Source of the DNA: Bacteroidota bacterium
Lineage (GTDB): Bacteria > Bacteroidota > Bacteroidia > Chitinophagales > Chitinophagaceae
Direction of reading: 5' to 3'
Length of the DNA stretch: 64,000 bases
Assembly (NCBI GenBank): GCA_947453145.1
Contig: CANGFA010000005.1
Location: 29,459-93,458, forward strand
Position 1 is the first letter of the stretch. Each line of letters starts with the position of its first letter. The translations under genes were made by a program, and so were the position numbers. Positions 45,401 through 54,624 of this stretch are shown one piece after another. Under the pieces are notes generated by a model, which saw only the letters and a program-made list of their open reading frames with translations, searched no databases and was not told where the DNA came from.

Positions 45401-46956
45401 CTGGTGTGGGATTAATTTCACCACCACCGCATCATGACATATATTCCATCGAAGATTTATCGCAATTAATTTTTGATTTGAAAAATGCAAATCGTGCTGC
45501 AAGAATTAATGTGAAGTTAGTTTCAAAAGCAGGTGTTGGAACCATTGCAGCGGGTGTTACCAAAGCAAAAGCCGATGTAGTTTTAATCGCTGGCTTTGAT
45601 GGCGGAACAGGCGCTTCACCTTTGAGTTCAATTAAACACACTGGTTTACCATGGGAGTTAGGTTTGGCCGAAACGCATCAAACTTTGGTGAAAAATAAAT
45701 TAAGATCACGTGTGGTAGTGCAAGCCGATGGTCAAATGAAAACAGGTCGTGACATAGCCATTGCAGCATTATTAGGAGCAGAAGAATGGGGCGTTGCAAC
45801 AGCTGCTTTAGTAGTAGAGGGTTGTATTATGATGCGAAAGTGTCATATGAATACCTGTCCGGTGGGAGTTGCAACACAGGATCCTGAATTGCGCAAACGA
45901 TTTAAAGGAGACCCAGACCATGTCGTAAAATTCTTTGAATTTATAACTGAAGAATTGCGTGAGATCATGGCAGAGTTGGGATTCAGAACGGTGAATGAAA
46001 TGATTGGTCAAGCAGATGCATTAAGAATGCGTGACAACATTCACCATTGGAAATACAAAAACTTAGATTTAAGTGCGGTATTGTATAAAGAGCCATCCGA
46101 TGGAAATGTTGGTTTATATCAAACTGAATTACAGGATCAAGGTTTAGCTGACGTATTGGATTGGAAATTATTGGCTGCAGCACAACCTGCTATCTTGAAA
46201 AAAGAAAAAGTGAGTGCAGGTTTTGAAATTAAAAATACCAATCGTACCGTTGGAACTATCTTATCTAATGAAATTACCAAAGTGCATAAAGGAGCTGGAT
46301 TACCTGAGGATACCATTCATTTTAAATTTACAGGTACCGCTGGACAAAGTTTTGGCGCATTTAATACAGCTGGTGTTACTTTAGAATTAGAAGGAGACGC
46401 CAATGACTATTTTGGTAAAGGTTTAAGTGGTGCTCAATTAATTGTATATCCTGACAAAAATGCAACTTTTGTTCCTGAAGAAAATATCTTAATTGGCAAT
46501 GTAGCGTTTTATGGTGCCACGAGTGGAACTGCTTATATAAGAGGTAAAGCGGGTGAACGTTTTGCAGTAAGAAACTCGGGGGCCACTGTTGTGGCTGAAG
46601 GTATTGGTGACCATGGTTGCGAATACATGACTGGTGGACTTGCTGTAATACTTGGTCCAACTGGCCGAAACTTTGCAGCAGGAATGAGTGGAGGTATAGC
46701 TTATATATACAATGTCCAAAATGATTTTGATAGTTTATGTAATAAAGAAATGGTTGACCTTGACCCAGTAGGTGCAGAGGACATTCCTGTATTACAAAAA
46801 ATGATGCAAGCTCATTTTGACAAAACAGGAAGTAGTGTTGCTAAATTTATTTTAAGTGATTTAGACAATCAATTAAAACATTTTATTAAAGTATTTCCGC
46901 GCGATTATAAAAAAGTTTTACAAACAAAAAAGGCAGCCGCAATCGCAGGGAAATAA
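42433..46956 (+). CDS. gltB: Glutamate synthase, large (alpha) subunit
   Basis: GltB makes glutamate from glutamine and 2-oxoglutarate. The 1507-residue protein has the usual order. The N-terminal Ntn-type amidotransferase uses C19 as nucleophile (DACGIGFV) after a very short propeptide. A central domain follows. The FMN/Fe-S synthase domain contains GGKSNTGEGGEDP, KPGEGGQLPGDKV and the 3Fe-4S cysteines in CIMMRKCHMNTCPVGVATQ. The C-terminal GXGXG beta-helix has GLSGAQLIVYPD. Two consecutive ATG codons start the gene. gltD follows after 55 bases (preferred start). Confidence 0.96.
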   Translation: MMENQQLGLYDPAYEHDACGIGFVANIKGIKSHQNVGDALTILENMEHRGASGSEVNTGDGAGIMIQIPHEFFFDELLPTGLALPNAGEYGVGFIFFPTEKGIAEECKEIFARAAEKLNIEIIGYRKVPVNRGDIGPTALSVEPLMEQVFVKKPDHVKDAEDFERKLFILRNYASHTINNSIKKDAIGFYITSLSQNTIVYKGQLTSHQVREYFPDLSDKRVVSAFGLVHSRFATNTFPSWKLAQPFRYIAHNGEINTLQGNLNWLRSNESSFFSPYFSKEELDMVLPVVTSGQSDSACLDNVIELLTLSGRSLPHVMMMLIPEAWDGNDLMDPIKKAFYEYHAAIMEPWDGPASISFTNGKMIGATLDRNGLRPSRYCVTNDDRVIMASETGALPIDQTTVVEKGRLQPGKMFVVDMEAGRIISDTELKEKICSQQTYGDWLNKYKIRLEELPEPRIQFTHLEHDQIFKYQKAFGYSKEDLEQIIIPMALDGKEPIGSMGTDTPLAVLSDQPQHITSYFKQLFAQVTNPPIDPIRERMVMSLATFVGSQGSLLIEDPMASHCVALKHPILSNHELEKIRSIDTGIFQAKTLQCYFRADGKEGSLKRGLDRLCRYAVDAVEDGFEVLVLTDRSIDSEHAAIPSLLACSSVHHHLIKKGLRGKVGIIVEAGDVWEVHHYACLIGFGATAINPYLAMSSIRDMKLSGHIKTDLDDKYLKKNYIKAVNEGLYKVFSKMGISTLQSYQGAQIFEIIGINKDVVNRHFTGATSRIEGMGLDEIAKEILAKHNIAFPKKSADLDRLPVGGIYQWKRRGEAHLFNPQTIHALQHATSTGDYASFKKYSKLVNDQGDKACTLRSLFEFKPTRPSISIDEVEPASAIYKRFATGAMSFGSISWEAHTTLAIAMNRLGGKSNTGEGGEDPIRYEKMENGDSMRSAIKQVASARFGVTSQYLTEAYEIQIKMAQGAKPGEGGQLPGDKVDDWIGRTRHSTPGVGLISPPPHHDIYSIEDLSQLIFDLKNANRAARINVKLVSKAGVGTIAAGVTKAKADVVLIAGFDGGTGASPLSSIKHTGLPWELGLAETHQTLVKNKLRSRVVVQADGQMKTGRDIAIAALLGAEEWGVATAALVVEGCIMMRKCHMNTCPVGVATQDPELRKRFKGDPDHVVKFFEFITEELREIMAELGFRTVNEMIGQADALRMRDNIHHWKYKNLDLSAVLYKEPSDGNVGLYQTELQDQGLADVLDWKLLAAAQPAILKKEKVSAGFEIKNTNRTVGTILSNEITKVHKGAGLPEDTIHFKFTGTAGQSFGAFNTAGVTLELEGDANDYFGKGLSGAQLIVYPDKNATFVPEENILIGNVAFYGATSGTAYIRGKAGERFAVRNSGATVVAEGIGDHGCEYMTGGLAVILGPTGRNFAAGMSGGIAYIYNVQNDFDSLCNKEMVDLDPVGAEDIPVLQKMMQAHFDKTGSSVAKFILSDLDNQLKHFIKVFPRDYKKVLQTKKAAAIAGK

Positions 46957-47011
46957 GAAAAAAAATAGAAGCAAACTAATTAATTTGACTCACTTATTTG
47001 AAAGAAAAAAT

Positions 47012-48493
47012 ATGGGAAAGCCAACCGGATTTAAAGAATATACAAGAGAACTACCGAGCAAATTGCCTGTAGAAGATAGAAAGAAAAACTATAAAGAATT
47101 CGTTTCTTTATTACCAGAAGAAAAATTGAATGAACAATCGGCACGTTGTATGAACTGTGGTGTCCCCTTTTGTCATAGTGGATGTCCTTTGGGAAATATT
47201 ATTCCAGAATTTAATGACGCGGTCTATAATAAAGAATGGAAGGATGCCTATGAAATTTTAATCTCAACAAATAACTTTCCAGAGTTTACCGGAAGAATTT
47301 GTCCAGCACCCTGCGAGGCTGCGTGTGTCTTAGGGATTAATCAGCCAGCCGTAACCATTGAGGAAATTGAGAAACATATTATTGAAATTGCATTTGAAAA
47401 AGGATTTGTAAAAGCACGCAAACCCAATATGCGAAGTGGTTTTAAAGTAGCCGTCATTGGATCTGGCCCTGCTGGTTTAGCAGCAGCAGCACAATTAAAC
47501 TATGCAGGTCATGAAGTAACTGTTTTCGAAAGAGATCCCAACCCAGGTGGATTATTGCGTTTTGGCATACCGGATTTTAAATTAGAAAAAACAGTTGTAG
47601 AGAGAAGAATAAGTTTAATGGAAGAAGAAGGTGTTGTATTTAAGTGCAATGCAAATGTGGGTGTGAACATTCGCGTTAATGATATCATGCGGGACTTTAA
47701 TGCAGTGGTTTTAGCAGGTGGATCTACTATTCCAAGGGATTTGCAAGTACCAGGCAGAGAATTAAATGGGGTACATTATGCGATGGAATTTTTAAAACAA
47801 CAGAACAAAAGAGTAAGCAATTTAGCAATTGAAGAAGTTGAATTATTAGCCACTGGAAAAAACGTTGTGGTGATTGGTGGAGGTGATACTGGAAGCGATT
47901 GCGTTGGAACTTCCAACCGACATGGGGCAAACACAATTACGCAGTTTGAATTGTTGCCAAAACCACCAGAAACAAGAGCTCCTTATATGCCTTGGCCAAC
48001 CTACCCTATGTTATTGAAAACCACTACTTCACACGAAGAAGGTGTTTCAAGAGTATGGGAAGTAGCAACAAAAGCATTTATTGGTGATGAAAATGGAAAT
48101 TTAAAAGCATTACAAATTGTAGATTTAGAATGGACCAGTTCTGCAGACGGCCGTCCTGCTAAATTCACCGAAAAAGAAGGAAGTGTTCGCGAAATTCCAT
48201 GTGAGTTGGCCTTATTAGCCATGGGATTCTTACATCCTCAAGCAACTGGCATGTTAGACGAAATGGGTATTGAAATAGACGAACGAGGAAATGTAAAAGC
48301 AACAGAAGCCGCTTATCAAACTAATATCTCAAAGGTATTTACTGCAGGAGATATGCGACGCGGACAATCCTTAGTGGTTTGGGCTATAAGTGAAGGCCGT
48401 GAATGCGCCAGAAGAGTCGACATTTTTTTAACGGGTTCTACTTTGCTAGAATCCAAAGATGCAAGTTTATTAGCTGCCAGTGTTTTAGGTTAA
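47012..48493 (+). CDS. gltD: Glutamate synthase, small (beta) subunit
   Basis: GltD passes electrons from NADPH to GltB. The ATG at 47012 (MGKPTGFKEY) gives 493 residues; an upstream TTG in frame at 46985 is less convincing. The N-terminal cluster motif CMNCGVPFCHSGCPLGNIIPEF is broken here only by formatting limits in length and contains four cysteines around residue 50. A further pair of cysteine motifs is in CPAPCEAAC. The FAD site is IGSGPAGLAAA and the NADPH site VVIGGGDTGSDCVG. The terminator at 48574-48608 ends the gltBD transcript. Confidence 0.95.
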   Translation: MGKPTGFKEYTRELPSKLPVEDRKKNYKEFVSLLPEEKLNEQSARCMNCGVPFCHSGCPLGNIIPEFNDAVYNKEWKDAYEILISTNNFPEFTGRICPAPCEAACVLGINQPAVTIEEIEKHIIEIAFEKGFVKARKPNMRSGFKVAVIGSGPAGLAAAAQLNYAGHEVTVFERDPNPGGLLRFGIPDFKLEKTVVERRISLMEEEGVVFKCNANVGVNIRVNDIMRDFNAVVLAGGSTIPRDLQVPGRELNGVHYAMEFLKQQNKRVSNLAIEEVELLATGKNVVVIGGGDTGSDCVGTSNRHGANTITQFELLPKPPETRAPYMPWPTYPMLLKTTTSHEEGVSRVWEVATKAFIGDENGNLKALQIVDLEWTSSADGRPAKFTEKEGSVREIPCELALLAMGFLHPQATGMLDEMGIEIDERGNVKATEAAYQTNISKVFTAGDMRRGQSLVVWAISEGRECARRVDIFLTGSTLLESKDASLLAASVLG

Positions 48494-48573
48494 TTTAACA
48501 AAGCATACATGGTTATTATACATATTAATAAAAGCTAGATATTTAAAAGTAAACGCATTTTATTCATTTTTTT

Positions 48574-48608
48574 ATGGGATTCCACATGGAATCCCATATT
48601 TTTTTTCC
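48574..48608 (+). terminator. Rho-independent terminator of gltBD
   Basis: ATGGGATTCC (48574-48583) pairs with GGAATCCCAT (48588-48597) around ACAT, followed by ATTTTTTTT. It lies 81 bases after the gltD stop. Confidence 0.92.
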
Positions 48609-48814
48609 ACATTACTGTTTATTTATTCATGAGTATTTTTGCATTTCATAAGATAAAATATTGATTAACAATAATTTATACTATTTTTTTAATTTAATTA
48701 TAATATTTTATAATATATTGTTTTTATCATTAATTCTTAATTATTATATATATTTGTAGTATAAATATTATATATATTTTTTTATAATATTAACAAACCT
48801 AAAACATACCAATA
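48609..48814 (+). promoter_or_regulatory. AT-rich upstream region of the second amt gene
   Basis: No gene is present. The stretch is almost pure A/T. A TATATTTG box at 48749-48756 fits TAnnTTTG, 58 bases before the amt ATG. A 13-base direct repeat (ATTATATATATTT at 48743 and 48767) surrounds it. No -33 TTTG at the usual spacing and no sigma-54-type element was seen. Confidence 0.45.
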
Positions 48815-50173
48815 ATGAAAAACCAAGCCGTACAAAAGTACACCCCTTTCATTCTGTTATTAGTTGTAGCAACTGCAGCTTTATTTGTGCCCCAATTGCC
48901 AAGTTATGTTGGCAAGCCTGACACCTATAGTCCAGCTGATATCTCTTGGATATTAGTTGCAACTGCATTGGTATTTATTATGACACCTGGTTTAGCCTTT
49001 TTCTATGGTGGTATGGTGCATCGTAAAAACATTATCTCTACAATGATTAAGAGTATTGTTTCGGCTGGTATTGTTTCCGTTATTTGGATCACTTATGGTT
49101 ACAGTCTTAGTTTTGGAGAAACAATTAATGGTTTCATAGGAAATCCTGCCACCCATTTATTCTTTAAGGGCGTTGCAAATGGTGCACCCACCCTTCAAGG
49201 TGGAACTGCAATGACTATTCCATTATTATTATTTGCATTGTTTCAATTAATGTTTGCCATTATCACTCCAGGCTTAGTGGTGGGTGCTGTGGCAGAAAGA
49301 ATTAAATTCACTTCGTACATTTTATTTATTGTCTTATTTATCACTTTAATATATGCACCTTTAGCACACTGGTCTTGGCATCCAAATGGTTTCTTATTTA
49401 AGATGGGCGCATTAGACTTTGCAGGTGGAACCGTGGTGCACATTAGTGCTGGTTGTGCTGCATTAGCAGGAGCCATTGTATTAAAGCAAAGAAGAGCAAA
49501 ATTAGAACAACAAGAAATCCCGCCAGCAAACATTCCTTATGTGCTCATTGGTACAGGTTTGTTATGGTTTGGTTGGTTTGGTTTTAATGCAGGATCGGCA
49601 TTAGGAGCCAATTCATTAGCAGTAAATGCATTTGCAACAACTAATACTGCTGCTGCAGCAGCTGGTTTAGCTTGGATGTTCTTTGACGTTATGAGAGGTA
49701 AAAAACCTTCTGTATTGGGATTCTGTATTGGCGCAGTTGTAGGTCTAGTAGCTATTACGCCTGCAGCAGGATTTGTGGGTATCCCTCAAAGTATATTCAT
49801 TGGTGTGATTGGTGCAGTTATTTCAAATGTATTAAGTCATGCTTTTAAATTATCAAGAGTAGACGATACATTAGACGTTTTCCCATGTCACGGTATTGGC
49901 GGAATGGTGGGTATGTTATTAACAGGAGTATTTGCATCAAAAGGAGTAAATCCAGCAGGTAATGATGGTTTATTTTATGGCAACCCTGCGTTTTTCTTAA
50001 CTCAATTAAAAGCCATGTTAATAGTAGTTGCCTATAGCTTTACTGTTTCTTATATCATCTTTAAATTCATCGCATTATTATTACCATTGCGTGTATCTGA
50101 AGAGGAAGAAGAATTAGGTTTAGATGCTACACAACATGACGAAAAATATGGTAGAAATCCCCTAAAGGCATAA
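48815..50173 (+). CDS. amt: Ammonium transporter (Amt family)
   Basis: This canonical 452-residue Amt/MEP channel has about 11 membrane segments. Conserved motifs are FYGGMVHRKNIISTM, the first pore histidine in DFAGGTVVHISAG, WFGWFGFNAGSALGA and the second in FPCHGIGGMVG. The acidic C-terminal tail (EEEEELGLDATQHDEKYG) includes the YG end seen in PII-regulated transporters. It lies downstream of gltBD but behind a terminator, so it is separately transcribed in the same nitrogen-assimilation block. Confidence 0.93.
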   Translation: MKNQAVQKYTPFILLLVVATAALFVPQLPSYVGKPDTYSPADISWILVATALVFIMTPGLAFFYGGMVHRKNIISTMIKSIVSAGIVSVIWITYGYSLSFGETINGFIGNPATHLFFKGVANGAPTLQGGTAMTIPLLLFALFQLMFAIITPGLVVGAVAERIKFTSYILFIVLFITLIYAPLAHWSWHPNGFLFKMGALDFAGGTVVHISAGCAALAGAIVLKQRRAKLEQQEIPPANIPYVLIGTGLLWFGWFGFNAGSALGANSLAVNAFATTNTAAAAAGLAWMFFDVMRGKKPSVLGFCIGAVVGLVAITPAAGFVGIPQSIFIGVIGAVISNVLSHAFKLSRVDDTLDVFPCHGIGGMVGMLLTGVFASKGVNPAGNDGLFYGNPAFFLTQLKAMLIVVAYSFTVSYIIFKFIALLLPLRVSEEEEELGLDATQHDEKYGRNPLKA

Positions 50174-50213
50174 TATACATTTTTGGTTCTAAATTTTAAG
50201 CAAGCAATCGTAC

Positions 50214-50241
50214 GGCCCGAATTTCTATTCGGGCCTTTTTT
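50214..50241 (+). terminator. Rho-independent terminator of the second amt gene
   Basis: GGCCCGAAT (50214-50222) pairs with ATTCGGGCC (50227-50235) around TTCT, followed by TTTTTTATT. Confidence 0.92.
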
Positions 50242-50258
50242 ATTATATTAGTGCTTAG

Positions 50259-51020
50259 ATGAAAGCCATTAAAAAACCAATACAAATTCTTTACTGCATA
50301 TACGCCTTACTCATTTTTGCAATACTGACCATTTTGGCTGCCACTTCCTTAATTTTAATACTCCCTTTTGGAAAAGCAAAACTGAGTAAAAGAGTTTATA
50401 AGGTTTGTAGATATTGGGCAAAAACTTGGTATGTTTTCATCGGAGTCAGGCATCAAGAAATTTATGAAGCACCTCATGCATTTAAGAAGCCGCATATTTT
50501 TGTTGCCAATCATAATTCCTACATGGACATCCCTCCTATTGTTCAACTTAAACATCAACCCATTAGACCTCTAGGGAAATTCGAATCCTCAAAAATTCCC
50601 ATTTTTGGATGGGTGTATCGTGCAGCCGTTATTATGGTTGATAGAAGTAGTCCTGAAAAAAGAGCCAAAAGTTTAAGAAATTTAAAAGCAGCTTTACACA
50701 AACGCAGTTCTATTTTTATTTTTCCCGAGGGCACTTTTAGTATGACCCAAGAACAGCCACTGAAATCATTTTTTAATGGCGCTTTTAAACTAGCTATTGA
50801 AATGCAAGTGCCTATACAACCTATATTGATGATAGATGCGGTTGACAGAATGCATTATGATAGCGTCTTTTCCTTAACACCTGGACCCAATAGAGTGGTT
50901 TACTTAAAAAGCATAGACGTATCTAATTACCAAATGGAGGACATAGAAAAGTTAAAAACAGAGGTCTATCAAATGATGGATGAAGGCTTAAGAAGGCACC
51001 GAAACTATCCCTCCAACTAA
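50259..51020 (+). CDS. plsC: 1-acyl-sn-glycerol-3-phosphate acyltransferase
   Basis: This 253-residue membrane-bound acyltransferase probably makes phosphatidic acid from lysophosphatidate. An N-terminal hydrophobic helix spans about 10-33. Acyltransferase motif I is NHNSYMD near 88-94, motif II includes KFESSKIPIFGW, and motif III is FPEGTFS. The C-terminus contains VPIQPILMID. The promoter, if any, lies in the short gap after the amt terminator. Family members with other acyl acceptors exist, so plsC is the likely but not certain call. Confidence 0.85.
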   Translation: MKAIKKPIQILYCIYALLIFAILTILAATSLILILPFGKAKLSKRVYKVCRYWAKTWYVFIGVRHQEIYEAPHAFKKPHIFVANHNSYMDIPPIVQLKHQPIRPLGKFESSKIPIFGWVYRAAVIMVDRSSPEKRAKSLRNLKAALHKRSSIFIFPEGTFSMTQEQPLKSFFNGAFKLAIEMQVPIQPILMIDAVDRMHYDSVFSLTPGPNRVVYLKSIDVSNYQMEDIEKLKTEVYQMMDEGLRRHRNYPSN

Positions 51021-51062
51021 GCATTTTGCTTACTAATAACAAATACTCTCAAATGCATAGTG

Positions 51063-51070
51063 TATTTTTG
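51063..51070 (+). promoter_or_regulatory. Bacteroidota -7 box upstream of priA
   Basis: TATTTTTG fits TAnnTTTG, 11 bases before the priA ATG. This implies a very short leader. Confidence 0.4.
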
Positions 51071-51081
51071 CAAACATTATT

Positions 51082-53517
51082 ATGTACGCCGAAATAATCA
51101 TACCCTTAGCGCTTCCCAAAAATTATACCTGGGAAATTCCAAATACATTGCTTGACCAAGTGATGGTTGGAATACGCGTAGAAGTGATGTTAGGTGCCAA
51201 TAAAAGATATGCGGGTATTGTTAAAAAAATATTCACGGAAAAACCAGCAGCCTTTAATCCTAAGCCCATTTTATCGGTATTAGATGATGCGCCCATTGTT
51301 TACCCACAACAATTGGAATTGTGGGAATGGATGGCCCAATATTACATGTGTACCGAAGGAGAAGTGATGCAAGCAGCTGTTCCTAGTCATCTTAAAATAT
51401 CCAGTGAATCGGTATTTATATACAATGAAGATACAGTATTGGACACGCATCAATTAAATGATGCCGAATATATTGTTAGTGAGGCTTTACTCATTAAAAA
51501 AGAGTTAAGTCTTATTGAAATACAAAAATTATTAGACAAGAAATCGGTTTACCCTATTATGAATAAACTTATTCAAAAAGGGATTTGCTTTATTCAAGAA
51601 AACTTAACAGATAAATACAAGGCAAAAGAAGAGACGTATATTTTATTATCCCCCGCTTATGCTTCAGAATCTAAAATAGAGCAACTTTTAAACGACTGGA
51701 CTAGAGCACCCAAACAACTTGAGCTACTATTATCCTTTTTACATTTTCAGAAAACAGAGGGTGAAGTTAGTCAAAAAGCAATATTGGAAAAATCAGGTGC
51801 ATCCTCTGCACAGTTAAAAGCACTTATAGATAAAGGAATACTTATTGCAGAAAAACGCAAAATAGATCGTTTGAAGAACGAATTTGAATTAGGTAACATT
51901 TCCTTACACAAATTATCAGAACAACAGCAAACTGCTTTTAATTCAATCAAAAAACAATTTGAAACACAACCCGTGCATTTACTACATGGGATAACAGGTA
52001 GTGGTAAAACGCAAATATATGTTGCACTCATAAATGAATTGGTTCAAAAGGGAGAGCAAGCATTGTATATGTTGCCAGAAATTGCATTAACAGCACAAAT
52101 GATACGTAGGTTAAAGCAATATTTTGGTAACAGTATTGCAATTTATCATTCTAAGTTCAATCCTAACGAAAGGGTAGAAATTTGGAATAAAGTAAAAACA
52201 GGTGAAATTAAAATTATACTTGGGGCTAGATCGGCCTTGTTTTTACCATATAAAAACTTATCCCTTATTATTATAGACGAAGAACATGATGGATCTTATA
52301 AACAGCAAGATCCTGCACCACGTTACCAAGCAAGAGACACGGCAATTTATTATGCAAATAAAATAAATGCAAAAGTAATTTTAGGCTCTGCCACCCCTTC
52401 GGTTGAAACATTTTACAATGCCGATAATAAAAAGTATGGATATACCCATTTAACCGAACGTTTTAATAAAGGAGCACTTCCTGTAATACAAATTATAGAT
52501 ACCAAAAAACAGCCATCTGGTGCTGCCATTTTAACGCCTATTTTACTTGCGGAAATTAAAAAAACAATAGAACAGCAAAAACAAGTAATTCTATTTCAGA
52601 ATCGAAGAGGCTATGCTGCCTATTTAATTTGTGAAACATGTGGCTGGATCCCACATTGTTCGCATTGCGATGTGACATTAACTTATCATAAACAAAAAAA
52701 CTTACTCTCCTGCCATTATTGTGGTGCCACCTATCCCATTTTAAATAATTGTCAGGCTTGTGGGAAACAACATTTTAGACAAAAAAGTTTTGGCACAGAA
52801 CAAATTGAAGAAAAACTAAACCAAGCATTACCTGGCGTAATGGTGGCTAGAATGGACTTTGATAATGTGAAAGGGAAAAATGAACACGACCAACTCATTC
52901 AACAATTTGAGCAAAGACAAATTGATATTTTAGTAGGTACGCAGATGGTTGTAAAAGGATTAGATTTTGAAAATGTAGACTTAGTAGGTATTGTAGACGC
53001 AGATAGTTTACTCAACTTTAACCAATATCGTGTGAATGAGCGTGCATTTCAAATGATGGAGCAAGTAAGTGGTCGTGCAGGAAGAAAAAATAGTAATGGG
53101 AAAGTGCTTATTCAAGTAAGCCAAGTACAGCACCCCATTGTCCAGCTGGTACAGCAACATGACTATGAAGGATTTTATAAATTTGAAATTCAAAATAGAA
53201 AGCAATTTGCTTACCCCCCATATAGTAGATTAATGAGTATCCTTTTTAAACACAAGGATAATACCATTGCCGAAGAAGCAGCAAATCATTACTTACATTC
53301 CTTAACCCCTCAAATTCAAAGAACCGTATTGGGTCCAGCACAACCACTTGTAAACCGAGTTCGAAATAAATATATCTGGGAACTATGTATTAAAATTGCA
53401 ACCCAGGCAGGACAACTACAAATTGCCAAAAAGCAATTATTAAATTATGTACAACTTATACAAGCGCATCCTAGATACAAAACGGTACAAGTCATTATTG
53501 ATGTTGATCCAAATTAG
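51082..53517 (+). CDS. priA: Primosomal protein N' (replication restart helicase)
   Basis: PriA reloads the replisome at stalled forks. The 811 residues show the N-terminal 3'-end-binding domain, then the helicase with Walker A GITGSGKT, DEEHDG as the DExH box, and GSATPSVETF. The zinc-binding insertion has CETCGWIPHCSHC and CHYCGATYPILNNCQACG. Helicase motif VI lies in QVSGRAGRKNSNG. Length and order are normal for Bacteroidota PriA. It is followed 29 bases later by murB. Confidence 0.95.
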   Translation: MYAEIIIPLALPKNYTWEIPNTLLDQVMVGIRVEVMLGANKRYAGIVKKIFTEKPAAFNPKPILSVLDDAPIVYPQQLELWEWMAQYYMCTEGEVMQAAVPSHLKISSESVFIYNEDTVLDTHQLNDAEYIVSEALLIKKELSLIEIQKLLDKKSVYPIMNKLIQKGICFIQENLTDKYKAKEETYILLSPAYASESKIEQLLNDWTRAPKQLELLLSFLHFQKTEGEVSQKAILEKSGASSAQLKALIDKGILIAEKRKIDRLKNEFELGNISLHKLSEQQQTAFNSIKKQFETQPVHLLHGITGSGKTQIYVALINELVQKGEQALYMLPEIALTAQMIRRLKQYFGNSIAIYHSKFNPNERVEIWNKVKTGEIKIILGARSALFLPYKNLSLIIIDEEHDGSYKQQDPAPRYQARDTAIYYANKINAKVILGSATPSVETFYNADNKKYGYTHLTERFNKGALPVIQIIDTKKQPSGAAILTPILLAEIKKTIEQQKQVILFQNRRGYAAYLICETCGWIPHCSHCDVTLTYHKQKNLLSCHYCGATYPILNNCQACGKQHFRQKSFGTEQIEEKLNQALPGVMVARMDFDNVKGKNEHDQLIQQFEQRQIDILVGTQMVVKGLDFENVDLVGIVDADSLLNFNQYRVNERAFQMMEQVSGRAGRKNSNGKVLIQVSQVQHPIVQLVQQHDYEGFYKFEIQNRKQFAYPPYSRLMSILFKHKDNTIAEEAANHYLHSLTPQIQRTVLGPAQPLVNRVRNKYIWELCIKIATQAGQLQIAKKQLLNYVQLIQAHPRYKTVQVIIDVDPN

Positions 53518-53546
53518 GTTCGAATTTATAAAAATTTAACGGCTGC

Positions 53547-54560
53547 ATGACTACTGAACAAAATATATCCTTAAAGCCCTTCCATTTTTTTGCTAGTGAA
53601 GAAAAATGCAACTTTTTTACTAGGATTCAAAATACAAGTCAGGTTCATGAATCCATAAAATGGTGTAATGAAAATAAATATCCAATCCTTTTTATAGGTT
53701 CCGGGTCCAATGTTTTATTTACACAAAATTTTGTTGGATTGATAGCCAAAATGGAAATAATGGGTATTAAGAAATTAAATGAAACAGCTAGTTCGTTAAT
53801 TTTAGAAGTGGGGGCAGGTGAAAATTGGCATCATTTTGTGAGCTATTGCGTTCAAAAAGGCTGGGGCGGGCTTGAAAATTTAAGCCTCATTCCAGGCACT
53901 GTTGGCGCTAGTCCTATTCAAAATATTGGTGCATATGGCGTTGAAGTACAGGAATGTATTCAAAGTATAAATGCATATGATACTTTGAATAATACATGGA
54001 TAACCTTACCCAATAAGGATTGTGCTTTTGGATATAGAACAAGCCTATTTAAACAAGTCCCCAATAGATACATTATTACCCATGTTGAATTTATTTTACA
54101 CAAACAGCCCAAATTAAGAACAGATTATGGCGCCATTAGAGATGTACTACATGATAAGGGAATAAAAAATCCGAGTTTAGAAAATGTAGCTGCGGCAGTG
54201 GTAGAAATAAGAACAAACAAATTGCCCGATCCCAAAAAGTTAGGCAACGCAGGCAGTTTTTTTAAAAATCCTATCATTTCAAAAGACCAATTTGAAGTAC
54301 TGGATAAAAACTTTCCTACAATGGTAGCCTATCCAATTTCCAATTTTGAATATAAAATTGCCGCTGGATGGCTTATTGAGGCTGCAGGCTGGAAAGGAAT
54401 TAGAAAAGGGAATGTGGGATGTTATGAAAAGCAAGCATTGGTCATTGTTAGTTATGGCATTGTATCGGGCAAGGAAATATTTGATTTTTCTGAAGAAATT
54501 ATACATTCGGTATATGAAAAATTTAAGGTTACCCTTGAAAGAGAAGTAAATGTTTACTAG
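53547..54560 (+). CDS. murB: UDP-N-acetylenolpyruvoylglucosamine reductase
   Basis: MurB reduces UDP-GlcNAc-enolpyruvate to UDP-MurNAc in peptidoglycan synthesis. The 337-residue type I enzyme shows the FAD-binding PILFIGSGSNVLF, the ENLSLIPGTVGASPIQNIGAYG block, FGYRTSLFK and the catalytic serine/glutamate region in LGNAGSFFKNP. The downstream bidirectional terminator ends the transcript. Confidence 0.94.
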   Translation: MTTEQNISLKPFHFFASEEKCNFFTRIQNTSQVHESIKWCNENKYPILFIGSGSNVLFTQNFVGLIAKMEIMGIKKLNETASSLILEVGAGENWHHFVSYCVQKGWGGLENLSLIPGTVGASPIQNIGAYGVEVQECIQSINAYDTLNNTWITLPNKDCAFGYRTSLFKQVPNRYIITHVEFILHKQPKLRTDYGAIRDVLHDKGIKNPSLENVAAAVVEIRTNKLPDPKKLGNAGSFFKNPIISKDQFEVLDKNFPTMVAYPISNFEYKIAAGWLIEAAGWKGIRKGNVGCYEKQALVIVSYGIVSGKEIFDFSEEIIHSVYEKFKVTLEREVNVY

Positions 54561-54568
54561 CTAATCAA

Positions 54569-54600
54569 TAAATAAGGGCCTCCTAGAAGGCCCTTATTTA
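54569..54600. terminator. Bidirectional terminator between murB and the OmpA gene
   Basis: TAAATAAGGGCC (54569-54580) pairs with GGCCCTTATTTA (54589-54600) around TCCTAGAA. The A/T-rich outer stem suits termination in both directions for the convergent murB and OmpA genes. Confidence 0.85.
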
Positions 54601-54624
54601 TACTATGATAAATGTTTTGATAAT

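Noticed and set aside
48609..48814. Sigma-54 promoter for the nitrogen transporter
   Set aside because: No TGGC-N8-TTGC-like element was found; the stretch is nearly pure A/T.
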